DNA from: Desulfobacteraceae bacterium
GTDB lineage: Bacteria > Desulfobacterota > DSM-4660 > Desulfatiglandales > Desulfatiglandaceae
Direction of reading: 5' to 3'
DNA length: 8,430 bases
NCBI GenBank assembly: GCA_020349865.1
Contig: CP070700.1
Coordinates: forward strand, 2,368,478 to 2,376,907
The translations under genes were made by a program, and so were the position numbers. Below, in pieces: positions 1 to 5,829 of this stretch. The stretch's first letter is position 1. Each line of letters begins with the position of its first letter. The notes under the pieces are model-generated. The model had not been told where the DNA came from. It saw nothing but the letters and a program-made list of their open reading frames with translations, and ran no database searches.

Positions 1-236
1 ATAATAAGATAGCCCATGGCTGTTTTTCTGATATAGAACTTGCTCTTTTCAAAAACCAGGTCTGCCTCCCTAACCCCATTCAGGGAAAGTATAAAAAGCC
101 CCCACCAGTCTCTGGTTTCAGGTCCCCCAGATAGTGGGGATATAAATTCCTTGAAAATCAGTTCTCCCTTAAAGGAAAACAGCATTACCCCCTTAACATC
201 CTCTATGCTCAGAATATCATTAAATACCTTTTTCAT
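1..236 (-). CDS. Roadblock/LC7-like protein, 5' part only (runs off the left edge)
   Basis: The first 78 codons are visible, beginning MKKVFNDILSIEDVKGVMLF; the gene continues past base 1. The ATG at 236 is the first possible start because an in-frame TGA lies just upstream. GGAG sits 7 bases before it, an ordinary Shine-Dalgarno. The pattern fits a Roadblock/LC7-type fold: a helix with a 'GV' turn (residues 1-16), a strand pair (17-29, VMLFSFKGELIFKEF), then a helix around residues 40-53 and strands near 56-78 (ADLVFEK, FYIRK). Roadblock proteins usually dimerise and bind or regulate small Ras-like GTPases, and an MglA-like GTPase is encoded about 5.6 kb upstream. This copy is divergent from the MglB-like gene at 6519-6911. 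It is the last visible gene of the second transcription unit. The Roadblock assignment is from pattern only and is moderately sure. Confidence 0.6.
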   Translation of the reverse strand, partial: MKKVFNDILSIEDVKGVMLFSFKGELIFKEFISPLSGGPETRDWWGLFILSLNGVREADLVFEKSKFYIRKTAMGYLI

Positions 237-276
237 TCCCCCACTCCATCACAGGATCTTTGATAACGATATAGAC

Positions 277-405
277 TTACTCGGTCAAGATGGTAATAAT
301 TCTATCTCGGGGGCATTTGGGGTTAACCAACAGCACAGAGGTTTCGGTTCCCGGTAACAGGATGAAATCGTTCGGCTCTCCCCTATCAAGATAGACAAGC
401 CTCAA
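277..405 (-). CDS. short conserved-looking ORF in frame after the response regulator stop (42 aa)
   Basis: Directly after the TAA (421-423) of the response regulator, the same frame stays open for 47 more codons to a TAA at 277-279. The only usual start codon is TTG at 405, giving 42 residues. The peptide looks like real protein: strand-like RLRLVYLD (2-7), GEPNDFILLPG (9-19), SVLLVNP (23-29) and PKCPRDRIITIL (29-40). It ends 40 bases before the next gene. The start is weak: GGGAGG abuts the TTG instead of lying 5-9 bases away. The piece could be an independent small protein, coupled to the regulator by termination and re-initiation. It could also be the C-terminal end of the regulator, cut off by a nonsense codon or reached by readthrough. 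The family is not recognised with certainty. Confidence 0.45.
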   Translation of the reverse strand: MRLVYLDRGEPNDFILLPGTETSVLLVNPKCPRDRIITILTE

Positions 406-420
406 CCTCCCTGCATCAAA

Positions 421-1308
421 TTATGCCCCCATCCTTATTATTTGCGCTATTAGGCCGTCCCATGCATTGTCATGGTATATATCCTCCAATCCACCCCTTT
501 CGCCGAGCTCCTTTTTCAACCTGGACCGAATACTGCCTATGGAGTTCGCCGTTTCTGATTTTGTCTCTTCAGGCGGTTTCTCAATTTCCTCCAGATCTTC
601 CGCTAGTGTTTCAGGTTCTTCATCTTCACCGGCTTCGTCTTTCAACCGCATTGCCTCAAGGAGAATAGCATTAAGATCGCGGTGGATTTTTTGCTCTTTC
701 TGAAGACATTCATTCTGAATTGAAAGGTTAACCTCATCCCACGAAAAAATTTTATATGCGGCCTTCTCCCCTTTAAGTCCATCGGTTCTGGCATCAAGGA
801 GTTCACCATCGCGGAAGAAGAGTACCCCCTGTTTGCCTGATGATTTGTCAACCAACCGGATGGTACAGGTTTTTTGTTCCATCTCTATCAATTGTAAAAA
901 CATACCCGAAGAAACATTGTGAAGAGTCCCTCCCTCCGATTCTTTTCTCAGGGTAGCCAGTACCTTCTTGGCCAGATCGTCTATCAGAAAGGGTTTTTCA
1001 ACGTATCCTACCGCGCCTCCTTCTTGGGCCAGCCTTTCCATTTCGGGTGTGCTATATCCGGTTATGATGATTACTGGTATGTCCGGATATTGCTCCATGA
1101 TTAAGGCCAGCAAGGCAAAGCCATCCATCCGTGGCATTCTCAGGTCAGTGATCACGAGGGAGACAGTATTTTTCTTAAGCTTTTCTACTGCGATCAGACC
1201 ATCTCCAGCCATCACTACTGAAAAGGTCCCATTGTACTTGTCAAACCCTTCCTTAAGGGAGAGCAACATCTCCTGATCGTCGTCAACAATCAGCACCTTT
1301 TTTATCAT
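421..1308 (-). CDS. response regulator: receiver domain plus PATAN/DUF4388-like domain
   Basis: This is a 295-residue cytoplasmic response regulator. The receiver domain (about 1-122) has the acidic triad D9-D10-D11, the phospho-acceptor D55 in ITDLRMPRMDG, T83 in IITGY and K105 in VEKPF, so all residues needed for phosphorylation are present. Residues about 131-200 look like a PATAN/DUF4388 domain (GMFLQLIEME, GVLFFRDGELLDART, GEKAAYKIFSW), an effector module common in deltaproteobacterial and cyanobacterial regulators. An acidic, probably disordered linker follows (about 222-255), then a helical tail ending in AWDGLIAQIIRMGA. There is no DNA-binding domain, so output is probably through protein contacts. 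The ATG at 1308 has AAGGAG 6 bases upstream and lies 23 bases after the PAS/half-kinase gene, its likely phosphodonor partner. The tail may be incomplete, because the frame continues in a protein-like way past the TAA. Confidence 0.9.
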   Translation of the reverse strand: MIKKVLIVDDDQEMLLSLKEGFDKYNGTFSVVMAGDGLIAVEKLKKNTVSLVITDLRMPRMDGFALLALIMEQYPDIPVIIITGYSTPEMERLAQEGGAVGYVEKPFLIDDLAKKVLATLRKESEGGTLHNVSSGMFLQLIEMEQKTCTIRLVDKSSGKQGVLFFRDGELLDARTDGLKGEKAAYKIFSWDEVNLSIQNECLQKEQKIHRDLNAILLEAMRLKDEAGEDEEPETLAEDLEEIEKPPEETKSETANSIGSIRSRLKKELGERGGLEDIYHDNAWDGLIAQIIRMGA

Positions 1309-1331
1309 GCAATCTCCTTCCCAAGTTCAGC

Positions 1332-2003
1332 TCATGAGGCCTTATCGATATCCACAATCTTAATTCCTGCAACATAATCCATGGCCTTGTATTTTTTGAT
1401 GCCCCCAATTTTCTTTACGATGGCATTCAATTTTTGTATTTGGCTATGCACCTTTATTATCCTTTGATGATTTTGGTCTTCGTCGTGCAAATCAGATAAT
1501 ATTTCATTGAGTATATTATTAATTATCGTAAGTGGCTGATTAAGCCTATGGGCCACGCCTCCAGCCATCTCTAAAACTCCCTGGAACTTTTCCTCGGTCG
1601 ATCGCTCTTGCTCTTCAATATCTTGTGTAATATCCCTCATAAGCCCATCTAAAAAAACTACTATACCATCATCATCAAAAACTGCCCTGGCAGTTACCGC
1701 ACACCATATGGGGGTTCCTTCATTTTTCTTGAATGGAAGCGGGAGTTCCTCCACATGTCCTTTATTCAGTATTATATTTATCAAGGCCCCCCTCTTCTTG
1801 CTATCATAGTACAGATTGACTTCCGGATAACCAATCAAGTCTGCCGTGGAATCGAATCCAAAGATTTTAGCAAAGGCCTTATTTGTAAAAACAAGCTTGC
1901 CTTCGAGTGTGGTACGATAAATCCCCACAGGAAAGTTATCAAGAAACTTAGCATACCATCTCGGCGATTTATCTGTAGCCCTGTGAGGAGGTGTATATGT
2001 CAT
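1332..2003 (-). CDS. PAS domain plus histidine-kinase dimerisation domain, no ATPase domain
   Basis: This 223-residue soluble protein has a PAS domain (about 17-130: FPVGIYRTTLEGKLVFTN, AFAKIFGF, then DGLMRDIT closing it). A kinase dimerisation/phospho-acceptor helix pair follows (about 137-205) with the H-box EMAGGVAHRLNQPL and its histidine at 152. It stops about 20 residues later at VDIDKAS. None of the N, G1, F or G2 boxes of an HATPase_c domain is present, here or in the 23 bases before the next gene. It cannot autophosphorylate as drawn. It may receive phosphate from another kinase, act as a phosphotransfer or phosphatase partner for the adjacent response regulator, or be a dimerisation scaffold. 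The tidy ending argues against a recent truncation. The ATG at 2003 is the first start after an in-frame TAG; AGGAG directly abuts it, so initiation may be weak. Confidence 0.85.
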   Translation of the reverse strand: MTYTPPHRATDKSPRWYAKFLDNFPVGIYRTTLEGKLVFTNKAFAKIFGFDSTADLIGYPEVNLYYDSKKRGALINIILNKGHVEELPLPFKKNEGTPIWCAVTARAVFDDDGIVVFLDGLMRDITQDIEEQERSTEEKFQGVLEMAGGVAHRLNQPLTIINNILNEILSDLHDEDQNHQRIIKVHSQIQKLNAIVKKIGGIKKYKAMDYVAGIKIVDIDKAS

Positions 2004-2087
2004 CTCCTATTAATCTGCGCTTTGAGTGAAAATACGATTTAAAATGGGGGGTATTCGCTAGATCCCTAAGGCTTTGGAACGGAGCAA

Positions 2088-3068
2088 TCAGTAACTAATA
2101 CCAAATCTCGCGACTTCCTTCGCGTGTTTCTGGGACCATGGGGCCAACTCTTCTACGAATTGAGGTAGAATTCCGAGTTCGCCTGCCAGATCTTCTACCG
2201 ACTCTATTACTCCATTAACCAGCTCTTCGTCGCTGGCATTACCTGTAAACCTAATCTTCTGATTATCATAATCAAATTCAGCCGTAAAGGGGTCAAGGAA
2301 AGCATATTTATCCACCATCTCTACAAATTTCTTTTTCAGAAGGGTATTAAAGTCGGTTGTTGACTTGTTGTTGGACTTGAGTGTCCGTTCGAATATCACC
2401 AGCAAATCTTCAAGCGCAGGGAGCACATTTGATGAGGTTTCCTTTTTGACCTTTTTCGTATCACTCTCTTCTTCGTTGGTAAAAGAAATCCTGCTTACAT
2501 GAAAGACTCCACCCGATTCCTTTGTTTTTTCTATGAGGAGTTTCTGGCTCTCTTGTGATCCGTTCAATTCTCCTTTTCCCCAGGAATAGGAACCGCCTAT
2601 GATCTCCCCATTGGTGAAGAAAATTAGACCCCCTTCTTTACCTTCGTTAATAGAGACTTCAATATACCCTGTGAGTTTTTCTGAGATCATTTTTTTTATC
2701 AGACCTTCAAGATCAGTAAATTCAGTACTGAGATCTTTGTAAATCTTTTTTGCGCCACGCATATTGGCCCAAAAATAAATCTTTTCTGGATCTATTCCAT
2801 ATATGTCTATGATGAAATTATTGTTATCTGCTGAGGCTATAAGGCGTTTTATTACTGTTTTTCCACCAAGCTCTCCATCCTTGTTCTGGAGAGTTCCATC
2901 CAATATTTCATCTTTATCAAAAAAAACTATGCCTTCTTCGGTTGGACCTCTAAAATGGATGGCGCCAGAGCCCAGCTCTCCTTGGCAATGTTCAATCAGT
3001 TTGCCTATGTCGAGATAGTAGCTGTTCAGATTATCAATAAAAGGGTTTTCCTTAGGAGTAATGAGCAT
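2088..3068 (-). CDS. tandem PATAN/DUF4388-like protein with a distinct C-terminal domain
   Basis: This is a 326-residue protein with no signal peptide or membrane segment. Two related segments resemble PATAN/DUF4388 modules: residues about 15-100 (GAIHFRG, EGIVFFDKDEILDGTLQ) and about 115-195 (LTGYIEVSI, GGLIFFTNGEIIGGSYSWG). Each has the strand - 'FF..(D/N)GEI..G' - helix signature also seen in the response regulator at 421-1308. A charged linker (about 198-212) leads to a C-terminal domain (about 215-300) containing LEDLLVIFERTL and DKYAFLDPFTAEFDYDNQKI, which I do not recognise. The likely role is an adaptor or scaffold in signalling; no catalytic motif is visible. The ATG at 3068 follows AGAGGGA at good spacing. 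It sits 96 bases after the membrane sensor gene and 84 before the PAS/half-kinase gene. Confidence 0.75.
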   Translation of the reverse strand: MLITPKENPFIDNLNSYYLDIGKLIEHCQGELGSGAIHFRGPTEEGIVFFDKDEILDGTLQNKDGELGGKTVIKRLIASADNNNFIIDIYGIDPEKIYFWANMRGAKKIYKDLSTEFTDLEGLIKKMISEKLTGYIEVSINEGKEGGLIFFTNGEIIGGSYSWGKGELNGSQESQKLLIEKTKESGGVFHVSRISFTNEEESDTKKVKKETSSNVLPALEDLLVIFERTLKSNNKSTTDFNTLLKKKFVEMVDKYAFLDPFTAEFDYDNQKIRFTGNASDEELVNGVIESVEDLAGELGILPQFVEELAPWSQKHAKEVARFGISY

Positions 3069-3136
3069 TTTTCCCTCTTTCGCAATACAATGACAGTAAA
3101 CAGATTTTAAAGTAGCCTAGTAAGAACAAGAAATGG

Positions 3137-3159
3137 CACCTTCTGGGATTTCCAAGGTG
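3137..3159 (-). terminator. weak hairpin after the sensor gene
   Basis: A 6-base stem (CACCTT/AAGGTG) with an 11-base loop lies just downstream of the sensor stop codon. It is followed on the minus strand by a pyrimidine-rich but not uniform T tract. This could attenuate transcription between the sensor and the PATAN-like gene or be a processing site. The stem is too short for a confident Rho-independent terminator. Confidence 0.2.
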
Positions 3160-3164
3160 TTTTC

Positions 3165-4313
3165 CTACCTCCGCCGGCGTAGTCTCTCTATGGAAAGACG
3201 AATACTATCCTGCATTCGAGCGACGGCTTCACCCAGGTCTCCAATTTCATCCTTTGATCTGATATCTATCTCCGCATCAAGCTCCCCAACACTAATACGA
3301 TCTGCTACGTCAGTCAGTGATTTTATCCTTTGAGTTAATCTAGCTCCGTAAATAGAAACGATTAAAGTGATAAGGACAAGAGTTGCGCCCATGATACCAA
3401 AAACAATAGCTCTCGTATCAAGAAAGAAATTCTTGGCGCGTATTTCCAAGTTTTTCATTGGCCTGGTAAATTCATCTAAATAAGTTGTGGAGGCAATAAT
3501 ATAGCGAGTTCCTTCGATGGGTGTACACACCATGAACTTATCTCGAACACTGCCATCTGCATCTTTCCAGGTGTAATAACCTCTGGATTCTTTACCGCCT
3601 TTTACGCCAGTATAGACCTTCCAGAATCCGGGAAAATTTCTTCCAAGCGGCTTTTTCAATTTGCTCATATCTATTGCGATGATTTTGGGATTTACATGGG
3701 CCCACGTTCGCCAAACCCCATTCGCATCCGGTAGCTCATAGAGGGCACTATAGCCCGATATTCCCACCTTTTGGACAGCAACCTTTCTGAACTCCTCATT
3801 TTTAATGAAGTCTTCTTTCTTAAACTCAGGATGGCTCATTAAGTAGAGTTTGCACTGTTTTGCAACTGCTCTCGCGTTTTCCTGTATTACTTGTTCGGCT
3901 ATCTGGGTGACGACGTTAGAGGTCACGTTGGTAATATCAGAAGTCAACGTGTTTAATTGCCAAAGATAAAGTACTCCCGCGCCCGCTACAAAAATGATAG
4001 GAATTAAGACGAAGAGGAGGGCCATCTTAATTCGCAGCCCCATTCCTTTGGGTTTCCGCTTGGACCTTTTGGGCGTCCTAACACGGGGAGTTTTTTCCCT
4101 TTCCACAGGTTCTTCAGCCGTTGGCTTTTCTTCACTTTTTCCAGTAATGACCCGCATAGGTGGAGGACTGGGCGAATCTAAGACGCTTTCCTTTGGCTTT
4201 GACACCTCAATGGTATGGCTGCAAGATTTACATTTAAACCTTGCCCCTTTTTCCGGAATCTTCGCAGGATCTATCCGGTACTTTTTCCCACATTCTTCGC
4301 AAATTACTATCAT
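3165..4313 (-). CDS. membrane sensor: zinc ribbon, Cache-like periplasmic domain, HAMP, no output domain
   Basis: This 382-residue protein begins with a zinc ribbon of the MJ0042 type (C5xxC8 and C28xxC31). A proline-rich, basic linker (about 45-92) follows, then a transmembrane helix (about 96-118), a periplasmic region (about 120-300), a second helix (about 302-323) and a HAMP domain (about 324-376, with the typical LTDVADRISVGELDAEI and DEIGDLGEAVARM). The periplasmic part resembles a single Cache domain (GISGYSALYEL, RGYYTWKDADG, GTRYIIASTTYLDEF), so it probably binds a small ligand. The protein ends six residues after HAMP in an arginine-rich tail, with no methyl-accepting, kinase or cyclase domain. 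Signal must therefore pass to separate proteins, perhaps through the HAMP or the cytoplasmic zinc ribbon. The ATG at 4313 has AGGAG 8 bases upstream. It is the first gene of the second unit. Confidence 0.85.
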   Translation of the reverse strand: MIVICEECGKKYRIDPAKIPEKGARFKCKSCSHTIEVSKPKESVLDSPSPPPMRVITGKSEEKPTAEEPVEREKTPRVRTPKRSKRKPKGMGLRIKMALLFVLIPIIFVAGAGVLYLWQLNTLTSDITNVTSNVVTQIAEQVIQENARAVAKQCKLYLMSHPEFKKEDFIKNEEFRKVAVQKVGISGYSALYELPDANGVWRTWAHVNPKIIAIDMSKLKKPLGRNFPGFWKVYTGVKGGKESRGYYTWKDADGSVRDKFMVCTPIEGTRYIIASTTYLDEFTRPMKNLEIRAKNFFLDTRAIVFGIMGATLVLITLIVSIYGARLTQRIKSLTDVADRISVGELDAEIDIRSKDEIGDLGEAVARMQDSIRLSIERLRRRR

Positions 4314-4320
4314 GGCTAAA

Positions 4321-4430
4321 CTCCTAACTTAAATTAATAACTTTACTTAATCTTTTAATAAGTATGGATATTGTATTATTTCTCTGAACTTTATATACAA
4401 AGAGTTGAAGTTGAATACACAGTCTCGCCT
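4321..4430 (-). promoter_or_regulatory. AT-rich leader, presumed promoter region of the second transcription unit
   Basis: This stretch lies between the terminator at 4438-4462 and the sensor gene and is strongly AT-rich. On the minus strand it holds several -10-like hexamers (TATATA/TATAAA near 4393-4400, TACAAT near 4372-4377), but none has a good -35 box at 16-18 bases. I found no sigma-54 pattern (GG-N10-GC). A promoter is inferred from the upstream terminator and the AT-rich character; its exact position is not supported. Confidence 0.3.
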
Positions 4431-4437
4431 CTTAAAG

Positions 4438-4462
4438 AAAAGCTGCCAGTGGCAATGCTTTT
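4438..4462 (-). terminator. Rho-independent terminator of the first transcription unit
   Basis: AAAAGC and GCTTTT form an outer 6-base stem, and TGCC/GGCA forms an inner 4-base stem with a 3-base loop; two unpaired bases (AT) separate them on one side. On the minus strand the hairpin is followed by TTTTCTTT. The 5' arm overlaps the TAA stop codon (4461-4463) of the 156-residue gene. On the plus strand the hairpin is also followed by a T-rich run, so it could work in both directions. Confidence 0.65.
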
Positions 4463-4931
4463 AATATTTTTTTTCTCTGATCTTATTCACCATATTCTGT
4501 TTAAACTGCACCATTTTCTCTTCACGCTGAATCTCGCGAGCAAGTAGGTCAACAAGCTCTGCTGCGCGGTGACTTGGAAACTGGGTTCTTTGGTGTCCCA
4601 AATCGTTTAGGGCGTCTTCGACGAGAACTTCAGCGATGGGGCCAATGGCTAAAGATAGTTCAGCTTGAAGATAATCAAAAAAATCCTCGTCAAGCATAGA
4701 GACAGCACTCTCCACGAGTTGGACAAGTTTCAGCTGCAAAAGTTTCGGCATGACCTTTCTTATCACACCCATATTCACATTCGTTTTTTTTGCAACCTCA
4801 CCAAGGTTTTGCCTGCCATCCAACTCCATGAGTACACGCAGCATGTCGCTATCAAGAGAAAACTCCCCAATGTCCTTCCTTACCACACGTTTAAAAACCA
4901 GAGCGAGAATATTACCCGATGAAATATCCAT
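4461..4931 (-). CDS. winged-helix-like protein with a C-terminal helical domain (156 aa)
   Basis: I start this gene at the ATG at 4931 because GGAGG lies 7 bases upstream; a TTG at 4961 would add ten residues but has no comparable site. Residues about 25-72 (SLDSDMLRVLMELDG, LGEVAKKTNVNMGVIRKVMPKL, LKLVQLV) look like a winged helix-turn-helix of the kind used for DNA or protein binding. Residues about 84-136 (FFDYLQAELSLAIGPIAEVL, RAAELVDLLAREI) resemble a small helical domain with an 'iGPiA..LV' signature. I recall that signature at the ends of bacterial signalling proteins such as Ser/Thr kinases. A basic tail follows. It is the last gene of the first unit, 44 bases after the repeat protein, and its stop codon lies in the terminator hairpin. 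It could be a regulator or an adaptor; its function is not known to me. Confidence 0.7.
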   Translation of the reverse strand: MDISSGNILALVFKRVVRKDIGEFSLDSDMLRVLMELDGRQNLGEVAKKTNVNMGVIRKVMPKLLQLKLVQLVESAVSMLDEDFFDYLQAELSLAIGPIAEVLVEDALNDLGHQRTQFPSHRAAELVDLLAREIQREEKMVQFKQNMVNKIREKKY

Positions 4932-4975
4932 TGTATCGCCTCCAATGGGTCGTGTTACCAACCACTAACCCACCT

Positions 4976-5818
4976 TCACTCTCCTTCTCTCCATAATTTC
5001 AATTCCGCTCTCAAGGCCTTGAATTCGGCCTTAAGGACGTGCTTGATTTCCTCCAAAGCATAAGCAAAGGCCTCGTGGGGAGGCATATGACTCATATCAG
5101 ATAGCGGTACCTTTTCCATGACCTTCTCATGCGGCTTGGTTACTTCCGGAACACCAACATTTTTTTCTTGTCTTTTAATCTTCGGTTTCAACTCCAGAGG
5201 TTTTTTTGCCTCCTTTTTTCCATCCCCAGCTGTTTCCCTGGCAGATACCTGTTCCTTTAATTCTTTGAATCGCTGTACCTCGACAAGAAGTACTTTTTCT
5301 TTTTCAGTGTCAGTTATGTCCTTCTGTAAGAGCACCTTTTCCAGGCTGGTGTACACTGAGTTCAGTACTTTAACAGCGTTTGGGTGGGCATTGCCCTTAT
5401 TTGTCTTGACATATTTTCCCAAGGCACCAAGAATCTGAAGGAGCAGCAAAGCAACCTTATCATACTCGTATGTTTGTTTCAGGGTTTCCGCTTGCTCTAT
5501 AAATCTGGTCATGTCTTCATCATTGATTTCCCAGTCGATCGACAGAACTATCGTTTTGAGCTCTTTAAGAGGTGATCGTCCAAGATCACTGCTGTCTTCC
5601 ATAAAGCCAGAGGACTCATCTAACTCTCTTGGGGGGGTGTCTTTGAACTCTCCAGTGTCTTCTAAAAAATCAGGTGATATCTCTAAATCTTCAGAAGAGG
5701 AGTCTTCGGAATCACTGCTATCTTCTAAGAAATCAAAAGATTCGCCATCTTCCCTAAAGAGATCTTCCAGGCGTTTCTCGACCTCTACGGTTACAGTGCC
5801 ATCTTTTTTCTCGGCCAA
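4976..5818 (-). CDS. acidic-repeat protein with a conserved-looking helical domain (280 aa)
   Basis: The start is TTG at 5818, strongly supported by AGGAGG 7 bases upstream; this Shine-Dalgarno overlaps the stop codon of the GTPase gene, which suggests tight coupling. Residues about 29-91 are three degenerate repeats of exactly 21 residues, each opening (D/G)F(L/M)ED, rich in Asp, Glu and Ser and probably disordered. Residues about 84-190 form a helical domain containing LSIDWEINDEDM, LLLLQILGALGKYVKTNKG and AHPNAVKVLNSVYTSLEKV. That pattern recurs, as I recall, in other deltaproteobacterial signalling proteins. A basic linker (about 200-232) leads to a C-terminal helix (about 248-278). No enzymatic motif is visible. 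Its position after the GTPase suggests an effector or scaffold role, which is inference. An acidic repeat region of this kind could serve as a docking tail. Confidence 0.75.
   Translation of the reverse strand: MAEKKDGTVTVEVEKRLEDLFREDGESFDFLEDSSDSEDSSSEDLEISPDFLEDTGEFKDTPPRELDESSGFMEDSSDLGRSPLKELKTIVLSIDWEINDEDMTRFIEQAETLKQTYEYDKVALLLLQILGALGKYVKTNKGNAHPNAVKVLNSVYTSLEKVLLQKDITDTEKEKVLLVEVQRFKELKEQVSARETAGDGKKEAKKPLELKPKIKRQEKNVGVPEVTKPHEKVMEKVPLSDMSHMPPHEAFAYALEEIKHVLKAEFKALRAELKLWREGE
5546..5734 (-). repeat. three 63-bp in-frame tandem repeats
   Basis: These are three adjoining units (5734-5672, 5671-5609, 5608-5546), each 21 codons, inside the 280-residue protein. They open GATTTCTTAGAAGA, GATTTTTTAGAAGA and GGCTTTATGGAAGA. 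Units 1 and 3 also share AGCAGTGAT right after the opening, so the similarity is visible in DNA as well as protein. Unit 2 contains a run of seven C (G7 on the plus strand at 5631-5637). Confidence 0.7.
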
Positions 5819-5829
5819 TTAACTACCTC

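Noticed and set aside
40..357. Plus-strand ORF of 105 codons
   Set aside because: It runs antisense to the Roadblock-like gene start and the small ORF, both of which read as better protein; its own translation is low-complexity Ser/Pro-rich with no recognisable pattern.
2004..2087. Promoter or terminator in the 84-base gap before the half-kinase gene
   Set aside because: I found no hairpin with a T tract, no -24/-12 pattern and no good -35/-10 pair; the gap looks like a simple intra-operon spacer.
3165..3165. Frameshift that would restore an output domain after HAMP
   Set aside because: Only short open stretches follow the stop codon before the next gene, with no signalling-domain motifs, so the sensor seems to end there naturally.
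4461..4961. Longer version of the 156-residue gene starting at TTG 4961
   Set aside because: The ATG at 4931 has GGAGG at 7 bases, while the TTG has no comparable ribosome site.
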